Shown here one piece after another: positions 23,578 to 35,224 of a DNA stretch of 64,000 nucleotides. The position numbers and the translations under genes were made by a program. The notes beneath the pieces are model-generated. The model saw nothing but the letters and a program-made list of their open reading frames with translations. It ran no database searches and was not told the DNA's origin. The DNA lies in NCBI RefSeq assembly GCF_000003815.2, contig NC_049982.1, forward strand, positions 26,614,477 to 26,678,476, in the 5' to 3' direction. The DNA is from Branchiostoma floridae. Taxonomy: Eukaryota; Chordata; Leptocardii; Amphioxiformes; Branchiostomatidae. How positions within the stretch are numbered: position 1 is the stretch's first letter; the number at the start of each line of letters is the position of its first letter.

Positions 23578-24893
23578 AAAAGGTATGTTTCGTATGTCCT
23601 CTTGTTTTGTATAATTTGCAAATATCTCCAGTGGAGTAGCAAGATGATAAAATTCCCAAGGGTAGGATAGATATCGGTACATGTACTGTAATTTAATAAC
23701 TACATGTATTACAATTTTTCATCTGATGCCAAAATTCAACTGCATTATTTGTGTTACCCTTGCAAGACGGGGAAAAGATTTAGAGACAATAAACTGAATA
23801 GTGATTATGTGAGAAATTAGACAATGTCATACTAGTCGGAAGTCCAACATTCATGCTTTATTTCACATGTCAAAAACTTTTATCTACATATCAGTCATAC
23901 AAAACATTTTCTTCAGCAGCCAGGCAGTGTATCATTAAGTTAAAAAATTTCAAGATGAATATTCTGCTGCAACAAACATCAAAGTTTAGTGTCCTTGGTA
24001 TCATGTTACATATCTCTCGTGTTGACATACATTGAAGTCAGTAGCAGTACAGGGTTGAATAGCATAGGAATTGGTACAATTTTTTTTTCAAATTTTTTTC
24101 CATCAACCATCACCAACATTTTTCACTCTAAATTTTTCTGAATGCTGCTGTCCATCCAACAAACAAATAAACAAACAAGCAACTGACAATAGACAAATCT
24201 AATAGCCTCCACCTCTGCCAAAACATAAACATGCAAAATAAAGCCATAAAAATGCAAACATTTGATGGACATGCAGCCACTCTCCCATTGGTTGAATGGC
24301 TTTAGATTGCCATTTTCTCATTGGTTGAACTACTAATTGAGATATACTATGTCATCATGATCATACAATACTATGTACAGGATCTATCTCTTAACTTTGT
24401 GCAGGAGGAAGATGTACTTGTATCTTACAATTCCATCTTTCATTTCTCACTGTGAGTTAAAAGACACACATCAGACGTGTATGTTGGGTGCAAAACGTTC
24501 AGAATAATCTCAGTGACAACTGATTTTATTGCCTTGACACGGTATTGCGCTAACAAAACTGTTAACAGGCAGCCCTATTTGCTTGTAAACAATCATCCTA
24601 ATGTCCTTTTACTTTATATTCCATGAAATTTTGCCAGAATTGATATTCAGGAATTTAACATGATTGTTGCAATAAACTATGTCATAAAAAATTTTCAAAC
24701 TCACACAATTCGAGTTTGGTATCAAAGCAGCCATTTCTGCAATCAAAGTCACCAGTTCAATATTCGGGTATAACGGGTAACATTAGGATCAAGTTCATAC
24801 ACAGAAATATAGCAGCATTGGGGCAAGTGGAAGATATCATTAAGCATAATAATAGCATGCTTATCTTTCAATATGCATATCGTAAAGATGCTG

Positions 24894-25391
24894 AAGTGGG
24901 TATCTCACTGGACTGCACCAAATTGCGCCAGGCAAAGTGGCGCAAATCAGCACAATTTGTTGCTAGAAAGTGGCAAATTGGTGTGAAACAGCACCAATTT
25001 GTGCAATCCACTTTTTTTAATGAATTTTCAATAATTGTGCATAGTTTTAATTTAGTGTATGTATCTGATCGGAACTGAAAATGCATCATTCCTGGTGCAG
25101 ACATGTTGTTCGTTTTTATAATTTCGCCAAGTATTTTACCTGTGAGTTGCCGTCAGTGTGACTGCAAGGGAAAGTTGGCACAAAATTGGCGCAAATTTTC
25201 AAATTTGGTGCAAATTTTCAAACTTGGTGCAAATTTTCAAACTTGGTGCAAATTTTCAACTTTGGTACAAATTTTCAAACTAATTGGTGCAATTTTTCAA
25301 ACTTGGTGCAAATTTACAAACTTGGCGCAAATTTACAAAGTTGGCACCATTTCCAAGCACAACTTGGCACAGTCCAGTGAAATACCTGCTT
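24894..25391. mobile_element. TIR element with internal CAAACTTGGTGCAAATTTT minisatellite
   Basis: The left end AAGTGGGTATCTCACTGGAC and the reverse of the right end AAGCAGGTATTTCACTGGAC form inverted termini, followed by TGCACCAAATTGCGCC-like sequence. Between about 25180 and 25345 a 20-22-bp unit is repeated about eight times. A related 536-bp copy lies at 54451-54986. It ends 13 bp beyond the stop codon of the THEG-like gene, so it probably forms part of that gene's 3' UTR. Confidence 0.65.
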
Positions 25392-25403
25392 GACTGAACA
25401 AGT

Positions 25404-28400
25404 CTACCGTGTTAAAGGCTGTGCTAGCTCCTCTGTCCTCTGTGAACAGCGCGCTTTCTTAGCCGTCTCCTTCACCAGAAAAGCGTCCGGGTCAAATTGC
25501 ACGTGGTCCATGGTGGCCCTGATGATGGGCACGGACAGCTGGCCGAGGCGCTCCGTGGGCTGGTTGCGCCGCGCTGACCGAGACACCGGCCACATGACCT
25601 CCCGGTTGTTGACCCATCCGTCAGCCAAACCCTTGGGCTTCGACAGTTCCAAGAGTCGTTGAGTTGCTGATGCACTGCGTGCCTTTCCATTCACCTGGTT
25701 AGTATTCATTAACCAGTTAACACAGTTCAGTCGTTACATAACTTGTACAACTTGTAACAACTTGAAGGTAACATTAGTTCACCTTTTTCCGCGGGGTAAC
25801 CTATATCCGTTGTGTTGCTAAACAGGGATATCAAGTCGATGAACGGTAGTTTCAAATTGTATTGTTTTCAAAATATTACAGTTTGAAATCACCATCTGTC
25901 GACTTGATAGCCCTAAATACATTGTTCTTAAAATGAACGGATAAAGGTTACCCTACGGATAAAGGTGAACTGGTGTTAACAACTGAAACATGATGCTAGA
26001 AATGCAGATTTGAAAACTTTCAATTGCTACATGTAAATGTATACACTCACAGTGACTGTTTTCAATCAACATCTAGCAATTGAAAGCTTTAAAATATGTA
26101 TTGTGTTTCAGGTGTTGTTAACAGTTGTTTCAGTTGCAAAACCAGTATGTAACTTGTATAATGTAACTTGTACAATGTATAACTACAATAAAGGTCCAAA
26201 AAGACATTGTGCAAAAGGCTTTCCAATGCAAATTGTAAAACTTTTCTTGTGATTTAAAAGTTTATTACTTAGACAAATTGCACAAGGACATCATTCTCTG
26301 TTACATGGCAGTGAAACTATTGGCAAAAATCCTGATGCATAATTTGTAATATTACTTTATCTAAGAAAAATCTGAAACTGTGGTCACCTTCCAAATAGAC
26401 TGCTCTGGGTGGCCTGGATCGAAAAAGGGGCCGGCTGGGCGACTTTTGGGGCGAGCAAGGTCCTCCACTCGCGAGGTAGCCATCCCTCGTTGTGCTGATC
26501 TGGGCACTAATGTCTCCACCTGTTAAACACAATCACAATGTTGTTTCACCTTACTTATGGTGGAATATATGAAATGATTAATGTTAGTTAACCTTTATCC
26601 GCGGGTAACCTTTATCCGTTGTTTTTAAAAAAAATTGTACTCAAGAATGTCAAGTTGACAGATGGTGGTTTCAAACTGTAATATTTTGAAAATGTTGCCG
26701 TTTGAAACCACTGGGCTACTTGATATCCCAAAATACCCTCTGTTTTTAAATACAACGGATATAGGTTACGCTACGGAAAAAGGTGTACAAGCGTTACTGT
26801 AACAGTCAAACTTGTCTAAGAGTACCACCAGGAAGACCTAGAGAATACAGTCATACAGTCAAGTGGTTTTCTCTCAAAGTAGAGTGACAAGGCTCAAGGC
26901 AAAACAGATTCCAAAGTTTATGTCCTTTAATAATTGAAAAGCATGCATACATGCAAGTGCAAGATGCAAAACATGTAATATTATACCAATTGAAATAAAA
27001 TTGAAATTTTTGAGGAGGTGGCTCAAGCAAGACCTCCCTCAGTAAACACTCCAACCCTTTATTGGATACTGCCGCTCAGACTGAAGAGCATTTTATAATC
27101 CCTAATAATCATGCACTTTTCTGTTTATTGGCACTTAATCCCTAATTGTGATCAGTAATGCAAACTCTTGCAGTTCATTATCTTTAATAACTATAAATCA
27201 TATCCAGTTGCTTGTCATAATTGCAATATAAGAAATTTGACTATGTGGTCATTATAAACAAGTCCACTTGTCTAGATCTAAACATGATCTGGATGATTGT
27301 AATGACTTCATAGAACCTGAAATTGTACCAAATACTACTGTGTATTGGTTCATTCTTGATCAACTATTTCTCAATGAACACTTGTACTAGATTGTGACGG
27401 CACACAAGTCTTGTAACCTAATCTCTGTTTGTGTCCAGTTTTGAGCAGAGTCAGGAAATGTTAGTTCTGATAATCTCTTCAGAGTTTACAAAGAAGCCAG
27501 AATATCAAAACAGGCTTGTAACCTGCTTTGGTAATATTGGAACCAAATCCAAGACAAATAAATTGCAATTCAAATCACAGCAAATAAAGCAAGCAGGAAA
27601 GCACATTCCATGATTGCCTGACCACTGACTTTGTTTGTTTGTTTGTTTGTTTGTTTGTTTAGTTGTAAGTTGTTACCTCTTTGTTTCCTGTGTAGTCTCG
27701 ATGCGGAGTTTTAGGGCGTGCCAAGTAATCAGATCTTTCTCTACTGGGACATCTCTTCGCTCCGTCCGCTACGGTCCATATCGAACAGGAGAACTCATTT
27801 TCAGGCCTGTTGTGTACGGTAATTAACATATTTGAATGATGTTCCTTTAGAATTGAATGAGAATTGAAAATTGAAAATAAAATAGAATTGAAGCACATTA
27901 TTTTCTGATTACATGAATTGTATGTTCCACTACCATTACGGTATCATTCAACTAACATACACATATATGCCAAATATACACCTCTTTTCTAATTAAACAT
28001 CTCACATTCAAGAAATTATTACTAGGCCTCTTAAGTTTTTTGTTGCAACATTCCTCTGTCAAAGTGTAAAATTGCAAAATAAATCATAAAAATGCAAACT
28101 ATCAGGTGGACATGCTGCAAATGTCATTGGTCGAAAAGTTCGACCAATGAGAGTGTGGCTGTGACTCGAACCACCACTAATACCATAAATGTGTTATCAT
28201 TGGTTTACTGCTAATTGTGACAGGATTGGTCAATTAAAACCTCCAATCAATAAGTATTGGTAAATCACTTTACCTGTCTCCCAGATATTCTGGTGGGGGC
28301 TTTTTTGGAAGGGCGAGCACTTTGACACGTTCAGTGGAGTCTGCAGTCATCGCTAAAGGGCTGACTTCCCAGATAACAGAGGTACGGCCACAGCTGTAGG

Positions 28401-31389
28401 AAAACTCAGGCCTGCAAGCAAAAATGACACATCATCAACGTGAATGGAAATTAGAATCAAATACACATGTAGCAGGGTCTGCATACATGCCTTTTTCTTT
28501 TAATGATGCATCATACATGTAAGGCTAGTTCACCTTTATCCGTCAAGTACAGTTGTAATCTATATCCATTGCTTTTAAAAACAGGGTGTATTTGGGAATA
28601 TCACGTTGTCGGACGTTGGTTTCAACTTGCAATATTTTCAGTATACTGCAGTTTGAAACTACCACCTGTCGGCTTGATGTGCCTAAATTACCCTGTTTTG
28701 AAAAACAATGGATATAGGTTACCCCGCAGATAAAGGTGAACTATCGTTACATAGTGAGCTAATTCACCACAAGAAGTATTCGGCCAGCTTCGGAATGTTA
28801 GCCTTAAGCATTGTTGGCCCTCCAAAATTTAAAGCATTTCCAGGAACCCTCCATGCAGACCCCAATACCGTGTATAAGTCTTTGGAGTGCCACAGTTTGA
28901 CTTGGGGTATTGAATAAAAGAGGTATACTCTGTATGTACATACCTGCAGATTTTCCTGCCAGTTTGGAAGTTTCTCTTAGAGAGCGCCAGACGTTCCAGG
29001 CGTGGGGTCGCGGACGCCCTCAGTGCAGTTGGCGACATCGGCCACAGGTGGTCCTGGTTCCCCCACACCAACTTTGGTCTGAAGAGGACCAACAAGTCAC
29101 AATTTTTCAGAGAATTTCAAACCATTTCTTCCTTGATGTACAGCAAAATTGTAAATCAATTTTTTTTTGTTAGTAATACTTACTTATGTATGCACTTATG
29201 TTATAATTTGTTATTATGTTATAGTTACATTCATGTAAATCTACAATGTTATTCTTTTTAAAATCATCAACAAAATCCCAGCTGCAATTCTAAAGAAAGC
29301 TGCTAGGGGCCCAATTTAAGCCTCCATTAAATGCAAAACTATCCAATACAAAAATATTAACACAGCAGTACAAAAGAAGGCTGCTGGGTGACCCAGAATT
29401 CAAGGACCAATAGTTCAGGATAAGACATGATAGCAAGGTAATAGCCTGTGAGTTATGCCATTCAACTACAAATACACAACCACACTTGCTACCAAAGATG
29501 TAACCGTCTTAGTGAAGATATTAAGATAAACACCAATGTCATTAGATCTACCACAATTATTTTAATACTTACTCATAGTTTGTTAGCCACACAGATTTGG
29601 ACGTTTTTGGTGATGCTAGTTGGTAGACCCTCCGTAGCCTGTGGAAAATAATCATTATGATATCACACTCTCATTGTAGAGTTGTCACAACACTTAATTT
29701 CAATTTTAATAGCTAATCGGGGTTTATCCTTTTTAATTACTCTACATATCTTTAATGTCCTTCTTTTTATCCTCCTTTGTTAGTTTCTCAAGAAAAGTTT
29801 AAATTAGAAAAAGGACTTCTGCCTATACTGGAGCAAAGGCACAAGCTGGGTTCCTTAGTCTGGATGTCAGACTGTTCTCAGGGCTTACACAGGCCAGTTT
29901 CTTGGCTCCAGGGCCAACACAGGCCAGCTCCTTGGCTCAAGGAAGTTTTATTACAGCCACCACTTAGAGGCAAATGTCCTCATAGCATGGTACCCTGGAG
30001 CTGGCCTGCATAGCCCTAAAAAACAGCCTGGTATCCAGGCTAGGGTTATTGGACAGACATTCAATGATACCATTCATGAATCATGATTAACAAATCTTGA
30101 ATTGACAATTCTGATCTGTTTGCAGGAATCATGTCTTTTTTTTGCACAGCCCAATAGATAATGCCTGCTTTTACGCTCCAACCTGGATCCATGTACGGCT
30201 AGGTGCTAATCTCTGGGTATACGAATAATGACTGCATTTGAGGTAGCAATGATAAAAGCTCATTGATGGTACATTTTAGTATAATTCATATAAGAAAACT
30301 TCAAAGGCATACTCACGCTGTTGCTTGCTCATTTGTGTTTGTCTCTGTTGATAAATCAGAAAAAGTAGCATAATCAATTACAAGAGAAATGCTAGAAAAC
30401 ATACACCTAGTATTGCAAGATATTCCATTTCTTTGCCTGATCATAGTGCAGATATCAGAACAAAAAGTATGATATAATCTACAGTGTGCATATCTGAACA
30501 GAAAGTATGATGTAATCGGCATTTTATGTACATAATTCCATTTCTTTGTCACATTACAGTGTGGATATGGGACAGAAAGTATGATATAATACACTGAAAC
30601 AAAGAGTTCAGTGGAGTCAGAAAATGCATTGATGTTATGCCATTGAAACATGGTGGTAGGTGGGCATAACAAATATTTTCTAAGCTTGCAGTAAAGAGGT
30701 CACAGCAAATACCACAATATCATATAGAACAACATTAACGTTACCACTAACATTTCCTCTTTTACAGTAACGTTGAACCATATGAGAGGGGGCACAAGCT
30801 TCAACAATAGTGTGCAAACATCACCGCCATCTCTGATATCCTGTATGTTAGGCTACATTTAATATAACGTTAACGTTAACGTTAGAAATTGAACAAAACA
30901 CAAACACAGTCCGACTAACGTTACGTACGACTATACCAAGGAGGTTGAAAAGAGGGATAATGCTAAATAACATTGTCACATCAGTTTGCAAAACGTCAGT
31001 ACTGCAAACATTATTGTGTTGACGTGTGGCAGTAAACTTAATCATTTGCGAAATGCGTTTTGTCTTATATTGTAACGTTAAAGCCGGCCTTAATATTTCC
31101 AAACCCAACCTAATTACGTGCAAATTACGTTCATACGTCCAAGACTCCAACGTAAACATTTAAATGCGCATATAATGCATCTTGCTTTTGGAGTTTGCTG
31201 GTTATCAAAAATCACAGTCGGGAGCTCAAAAATCGAGGCTGCTTTGTCGTTTCTTGATCGCCCGGTAACGATGCGCCTCGCCCCAGACAAGATCACGACA
31301 GGTGCACGATATCACCGAGACAACGCGCGCGTGTTGGACTCACCTTCGCCGCCCGAGTCGGTAAACAACGGACCTTCCGTCGCAGTCAT
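25404..31389 (-). CDS. THEG-like (SPMAP2-like) repeat protein, 8 coding exons, 321 aa
   Basis: Exons in transcript order: 31389-31344, 30344-30317, 29638-29573, 29078-28944, 28411-28274, 27806-27677, 26519-26388, 25694-25404. All are GT-AG and phases join (966 nt with stop). The protein starts MTATEGPLFTDSGGE; an in-frame TGA lies upstream and no earlier ATG intervenes. The motif RxxxLAxPK appears eight times: RVYQLASPK, RLERLALSK, RVKVLALPK, RSDYLARPK, RVEDLARPK, RLLELSKPK, RLGQLSVPI, RTEELAQPL, each in a 30-46-residue unit with aromatic residues between. This is the testicular haploid expressed gene (THEG) repeat. Family members are sperm microtubule-associated proteins; human THEG is about 380 residues. 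I cannot decide between orthology to THEG (SPMAP2) and THEGL (SPMAP2L). The gene is convergent with ARMC3, 2.6 kb apart stop to stop. Confidence 0.9.
25769..25981. mobile_element. Palindromic MITE, copy 7 (THEG-like intron 7)
   Basis: TAACATTAGTTCACCTTTTT at the left, GGATAAAGGTGAACTGGTGT at the right, with inner GGGGTAACCTATATCCGTTG. One of the most complete copies. Confidence 0.8.
26581..26797. mobile_element. Palindromic MITE, copy 8 (THEG-like intron 6)
   Basis: TGTTAGTTAACCTTTATCCG at the left and ACGGAAAAAGGTGTACAAGC at the right. The core has TTTCAAACTGTAATATTTTG as in copies 5, 7 and 9. Confidence 0.75.
27630..27661. repeat. (TTTG)n microsatellite
   Basis: Eight tandem TTTG units beside the donor of THEG-like coding exon 6 (exon end 27677). 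Confidence 0.9.
28070..28165. repeat. Interspersed repeat shared with 24236-24330
   Basis: AAAATAAATCATAAAAATGCAAA, split here as AATAAATCATAAAAATGC, followed by GGACATGC and a CATTGGT(C/T)GAA motif, recurs at 24236-24330 (AATAAAGCCATAAAAATGC, GGACATGC, CATTGGTTGAA). This copy also has the inverted pair CATTGGTCGAA and TTCGACCAATG. Confidence 0.5.
28521..28751. mobile_element. Palindromic MITE, copy 9 (THEG-like intron 4)
   Basis: GGCTAGTTCACCTTTATCCG at the left and GATAAAGGTGAACTATCGTT at the right. The core closely resembles copy 5 (CTACCACCTGTC, CTTGATGTGCCTAAAT). Confidence 0.8.
30025..30042. mobile_element. Minimal remnant of an AGCCTGGTATCCAG palindromic element
   Basis: AGCCTGGTATCCAGGCTA is essentially the two termini of the element seen at 59074-59170 joined directly, with the body deleted. 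Confidence 0.45.
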
Positions 31390-31525
31390 CTTGTAAACCT
31401 CAGTCCTTCGGTAGTTTGGATGAAATCTGTATATTTCAGCAGCTTCGGTTGGACAGCAACACAGTTTGATCGATGTCTCGTCCGGTCACAAGTTACAAAA
31501 GGGCCCTCGCTAAAGCGTCTCTCTG

Positions 31526-31538
31526 GTTACTAGGTAAC
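31526..31538 (-). promoter_or_regulatory. Palindromic RFX X-box upstream of the THEG-like gene
   Basis: On the minus strand GTTACC-T-AGTAAC fits the X-box form GTTRCC-N-RGYAAC in both halves. It is 137 bp upstream of the THEG-like start codon, inside the proximal promoter distance where RFX sites of ciliary and flagellar genes usually lie. Binding is inferred. Confidence 0.6.
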
Positions 31539-31870
31539 GGAGAACAAAAGCTGGCCGCACATTCGGATACACATTCGCACTGTGTCAAGCCATATGGCCA
31601 TGGGGATTTCAAGAGTTCAGGACCACAGATTGACAGATTTTAACTCGACGCGAATTATAGTAGGGTGCATTGGAAAAATGCAAGTAAAGAATCACGAAAG
31701 AATATAAAAAATCTGACAGCGTATGAGCATTTAACGTCCCTTTTTGAAATAGCGTCCTGCTGCGGAAGTGAATTGAACTGCAGCCGCGTCGCCGGGAACC
31801 AGTTGAGTGAACTATTAGTTAGTATTATGACCTTTTCTTCATATCAAAGAAAGCCGATATAGGACTGACC

Positions 31871-32138
31871 ATCTCACTGCACTTGGGGCACCGGCCCGGC
31901 ACTGCGGGGTTCGTTCACTGCGGCAATATGTTTTGTTATTTCGCCGATATTTTCATAATTTAGATATTGCGTAATACGAAACAGTATGACTTTCTTCTTC
32001 TTCTTGGCTGCACTGTTTCCTAACTTAGAAGACAACAAAATGCACAAAGCGTATGAAAATTCGTTCTTTATCTATCAAATTCGTTGAATCAGCTACGAAC
32101 CCCGCAGTGCCGCACCGGTGCCCCAAGTGCAGTGAGAT
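31871..32138. mobile_element. 268-bp MITE with about 42-bp inverted ends
   Basis: Left end ATCTCACTGCACTTGGGGCA and right end TGCCCCAAGTGCAGTGAGAT are exact reverse complements. Pairing continues through CCGG, CGGCACTGCGGGGTTCGT with only a small indel. The AT-rich centre has no coding frame. The target duplication is not certain (ACC on one reading). Confidence 0.8.
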
Positions 32139-32403
32139 ACCTTTCTCCTAACCTCTGTAGGCCTTACGGGAGTCGCGCACGCCTCTGAAAAAAGTTGAAA
32201 TCGTACGTGTGAAGCAAATCTGTCTGTTGGACCGAATGGATTTGTGTCGGACAACAAAATGCCACAATAACGTTTCAATGTGATTGATTGAAAACATGAT
32301 TTGCAGCTTGATTCCATCGTTTCGTCCATCAAAACATATGATGAGAAACTAGTTCCTTATTACAATTGTGTAAGAAAGGAGTAGAAACAGAAAGAAACAA
32401 TAT

Positions 32404-32490
32404 CCTAACTCCTGGGATTCGAACCTGCGCCGAATCCGGGCCGCCAGATTACAAACTCAACACGCAAGCGATTACGCCAAAAGGCTCAAA
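32404..32490 (-). mobile_element. tRNA-like pseudogene or SINE head
   Basis: The minus strand has TGGCGTAATCG (A-box-like), a long variable-arm-like stretch, and GGTTCGAATCC (exact B box). The spacing suggests a type II (Leu/Ser-like) ancestor. The acceptor stem does not pair, so I do not call a functional tRNA. Confidence 0.5.
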
Positions 32491-32625
32491 TACGTTTTGC
32501 CAGTTTAGCAGTTCTTAAACCCTACTGTCACAATGGGAGAGAGATTTTACGAGTCTAACTCTACTCGGATATGTAGCAGTCCGCATCAAACTCAGATCTT
32601 TTACGTCTCTGCCCATACCGGTAGT

Positions 32626-32713
32626 TGCCTGGTATCTAGCCGTATTATAGCTCCCGATTCTCATCTGTCCTCTCCGTAAGTACATTTACTATAACACGGC
32701 TGGATACCAGGCT
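32626..32713. mobile_element. AGCCTGGTATCCAG palindromic MITE, diverged copy
   Basis: GCCTGGTATCTAGCCGTATT at the left and ACACGGCTGGATACCAGGC at the right are inverted ends matching 59074-59170. The centre differs. Confidence 0.7.
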
Positions 32714-33151
32714 AGACCGTTACCGTTTGGTAGATGATTATAAATATGTCTAAACTTACCCGCGGTATCTCGAACCATGGTCTCGCCCTTAGATTCGTCC
32801 CCCGTCCTCTCCTCTCTTGGGAAAAAACTTATTAACACCATATACAAATTCATATTTCCAATGAAGTCAGACAAACATTCGATTGTAAAACCTGTCTGTT
32901 CCTACATTTTCAGTATCACAAAGAAGCGAGAAGAAGTCGACTTCACATGGTAGAATATAATCCTTGTGTTGTTTGACATTGTAAATATTTCATGTATACC
33001 TGTCAGCTATCATTTTGTTGCGACCTGTACTTAACCCAGTGGGTGTACATGTACAATATAGGTCTTCATTCCTTAACATACAGCAGGTAAAATGGCAAAA
33101 CCTTTTAACGTTACCACATTGTGAATGGGGCGTCTGTCGGCGGCCAGGAAA

Positions 33152-35224
33152 CTTTGTTGTTCTAAACAAAAGCTTAGAGATGGAATATCTTTGTTGTTCT
33201 AAACAAAAGCTCAGAGATGGAATATCTTTATTGTTCTAAACAAAAGCTCAGAGATGGAATATCTTTGTTGTTCTAAACAACAGCTTAGAGATGGAATATC
33301 TTTGTTGTTCTAAACAAAAGCTTAGAGATGGAATATCTTTGTTGTTCTAAACAAACGCTTAGAGATGGAATATCTTTGTTGTTCTAAACAACGCTTAGAG
33401 ATGGAATATCTTTGTTGTTCTAAACAAACGCTTACAAATTGAATATCTTTGTTGTTCTAAACAAACGCTTAGAGGTGGAATATCTTTGTTGTTCTAAACA
33501 AACGCTTAGAGATGGAATATCTTTGTTGTTCTAAACAAAAGCTTAGAGATGGAATATCTTTGTTGTTTTAAAGATGAAATATCTTTGTTGTTCTAAACAA
33601 AAGCTTAGAGATGGAATATCTTTGTTGTTCTAAACAAACGCTTAGAGACGGAATATCTTTGTTGTTCTAAACAAAAGCTTAGAGATGGAATATCTTTGTT
33701 GTTCTAAACAAAAGCTTAGAGATGGAATATCTTTGTTGTTTTAAAGATGAAATATCTTTGTTGTTCTAAACAAAAGCTTAGAGGTGGAATATCTTTGTTG
33801 TTCTAAACAAAAGCTTAGAGATGGAATATCTTTGTTGTTCTAAACAAAAGCTTAGAGATGGAATATCTTTGTTGTTTTAAAGATGAAATATCTTTGTTGT
33901 TCTAAACAAAAGCTTAGAGACGGAATATCTTTGTTGTTCTAAACAAACGCTTAGAGACGGAATATCTTTGTTGTTCTAAACAAAAGCTTAGAGACGGAAT
34001 ATCTTTGTTGTTCTAAACAAAAGCTTAGAGATGGAATATCTTTGTTGTTCTAAACAACAGCTTAGAGATGGAATATCTTTGTTGTTCTAAACAAAAGCTT
34101 AGAGATGGAATATCTTTATTGTTCTAAACAAAAGCTCAGAGATGGAATATCTTTGTTGTTCTAAACAAAAGCTTAGAGATGGAATATCTTTGTTGTTCTA
34201 AACAAACGCTTAGAGACGGAATATCTTTGTTGTTCTAAACAAACGCTTAGAGGTGGAATATCTTTGTTGTTCTAAACAAACGCTTAGAGATGGAATATCT
34301 TTGTTGTTCTAAACAAAAGCTTAGAGATGGAATATCTTTGTTGTTTTAAAGATGAAATATCTTTGTTGTTCTAAACAAAAGCTTAGAGATGGAATATCTT
34401 TGTTGTTCTAAACAAACGCTTAGAGACGGAATATCTTTGTTGTTCTAAACAAAAGCTTAGAGATGGAATATCTTTGTTGTTCTAAACAAAAGCTTAGAGA
34501 TGGAATATCTTTGTTGTTTTAAAGATGAAATATCTTTGTTGTTCTAAACAAAAGCTTAGAGGTGGAATATCTTTGTTGTTCTAAACAAAAGCTTAGAGAT
34601 GGAATATCTTTGTTGTTCTAAACAAAAGCTTAGAGATGGAATATCTTTGTTGTTTTAAAGATGAAATATCTTTGTTGTTCTAAACAAAAGCTTAGAGACG
34701 GAATATCTTTGTTGTTCTAAACAAACGCTTAGAGACGGAATATCTTTGTTGTTCTAAACAAAAGCTTAGAGATGGAATATCTTTGTTGTTCTAAACAAAA
34801 GCTTAGAGACGGAATATCTTTGTTGTTCTAAACAAAAGCTTAGAGATGGAATATCTTTGTTGTTCTAAACAAAAGCTTAGAGATGGAATATCTTTGTTGT
34901 TCTAAACAAACGCTTAGAGACGGAATATCTTTATTGTTCTAAACAAAAGCTCAGAGATGGAATATCTTTGTTGTTCTAAACAAAAGCTTAGAGATGGAAT
35001 ATCTTTGTTGTTCTAAACAAACGCTTAGAGACGGAATATCTTTGTTGTTCTAAACAAACGCTTAGAGACGGAATATCTTTCTTGTTCTAAACAAACGCTT
35101 AGAGACGGAATATCTTTGTTGTTCTAAACAAAAGCTTAGAGATGGAATATCTTTGTTGTTCTAAACAAACTCTTAGAGATGGAATATCTTTGTTGTTCTA
35201 AACAAAAGCTTAGAGATGGAATAT
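33152..35224. repeat. 37-bp minisatellite, about 55 copies, with higher-order structure
   Basis: The unit contains TTGTTGTTCTAAACAAAAGC, then TTAGAGATGGAATATCT. The period is 37 bp across about 2.07 kb. Common variants are AAACG for AAAAG, AGACGG for AGATGG, and a shortened unit with TTTTAAAGATGAAATATC. The short unit occurs at about 33567, 33739 and 33875 and again at 34344, 34517 and 34653, the same spacing shifted by about 778 bp (21 units). Because 37 is not a multiple of three, the open frames crossing it are incidental. Confidence 0.97.

Noticed and set aside
25103-25393. Open frames with repeated FGANFQTWCKF-type residues
   Set aside because: They follow from translating the 20-22-bp minisatellite inside a TIR element.
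31472-31645. 57-codon plus-strand frame starting MSRPVTSYKRALAKAS, upstream of and divergent from the THEG-like gene
   Set aside because: It overlaps the X-box, shows no recognised family and no clear splice partner; a divergent gene is possible but not supported.
32404-32490. Functional tRNA gene
   Set aside because: A and B boxes are present, but the acceptor stem does not pair and the anticodon arm is poor; better explained as a SINE head or pseudogene.
33152-35224. CRISPR-like array
   Set aside because: Repeats are directly adjacent with no unique spacers, the units vary, and the surrounding genes are eukaryotic; it is a minisatellite.
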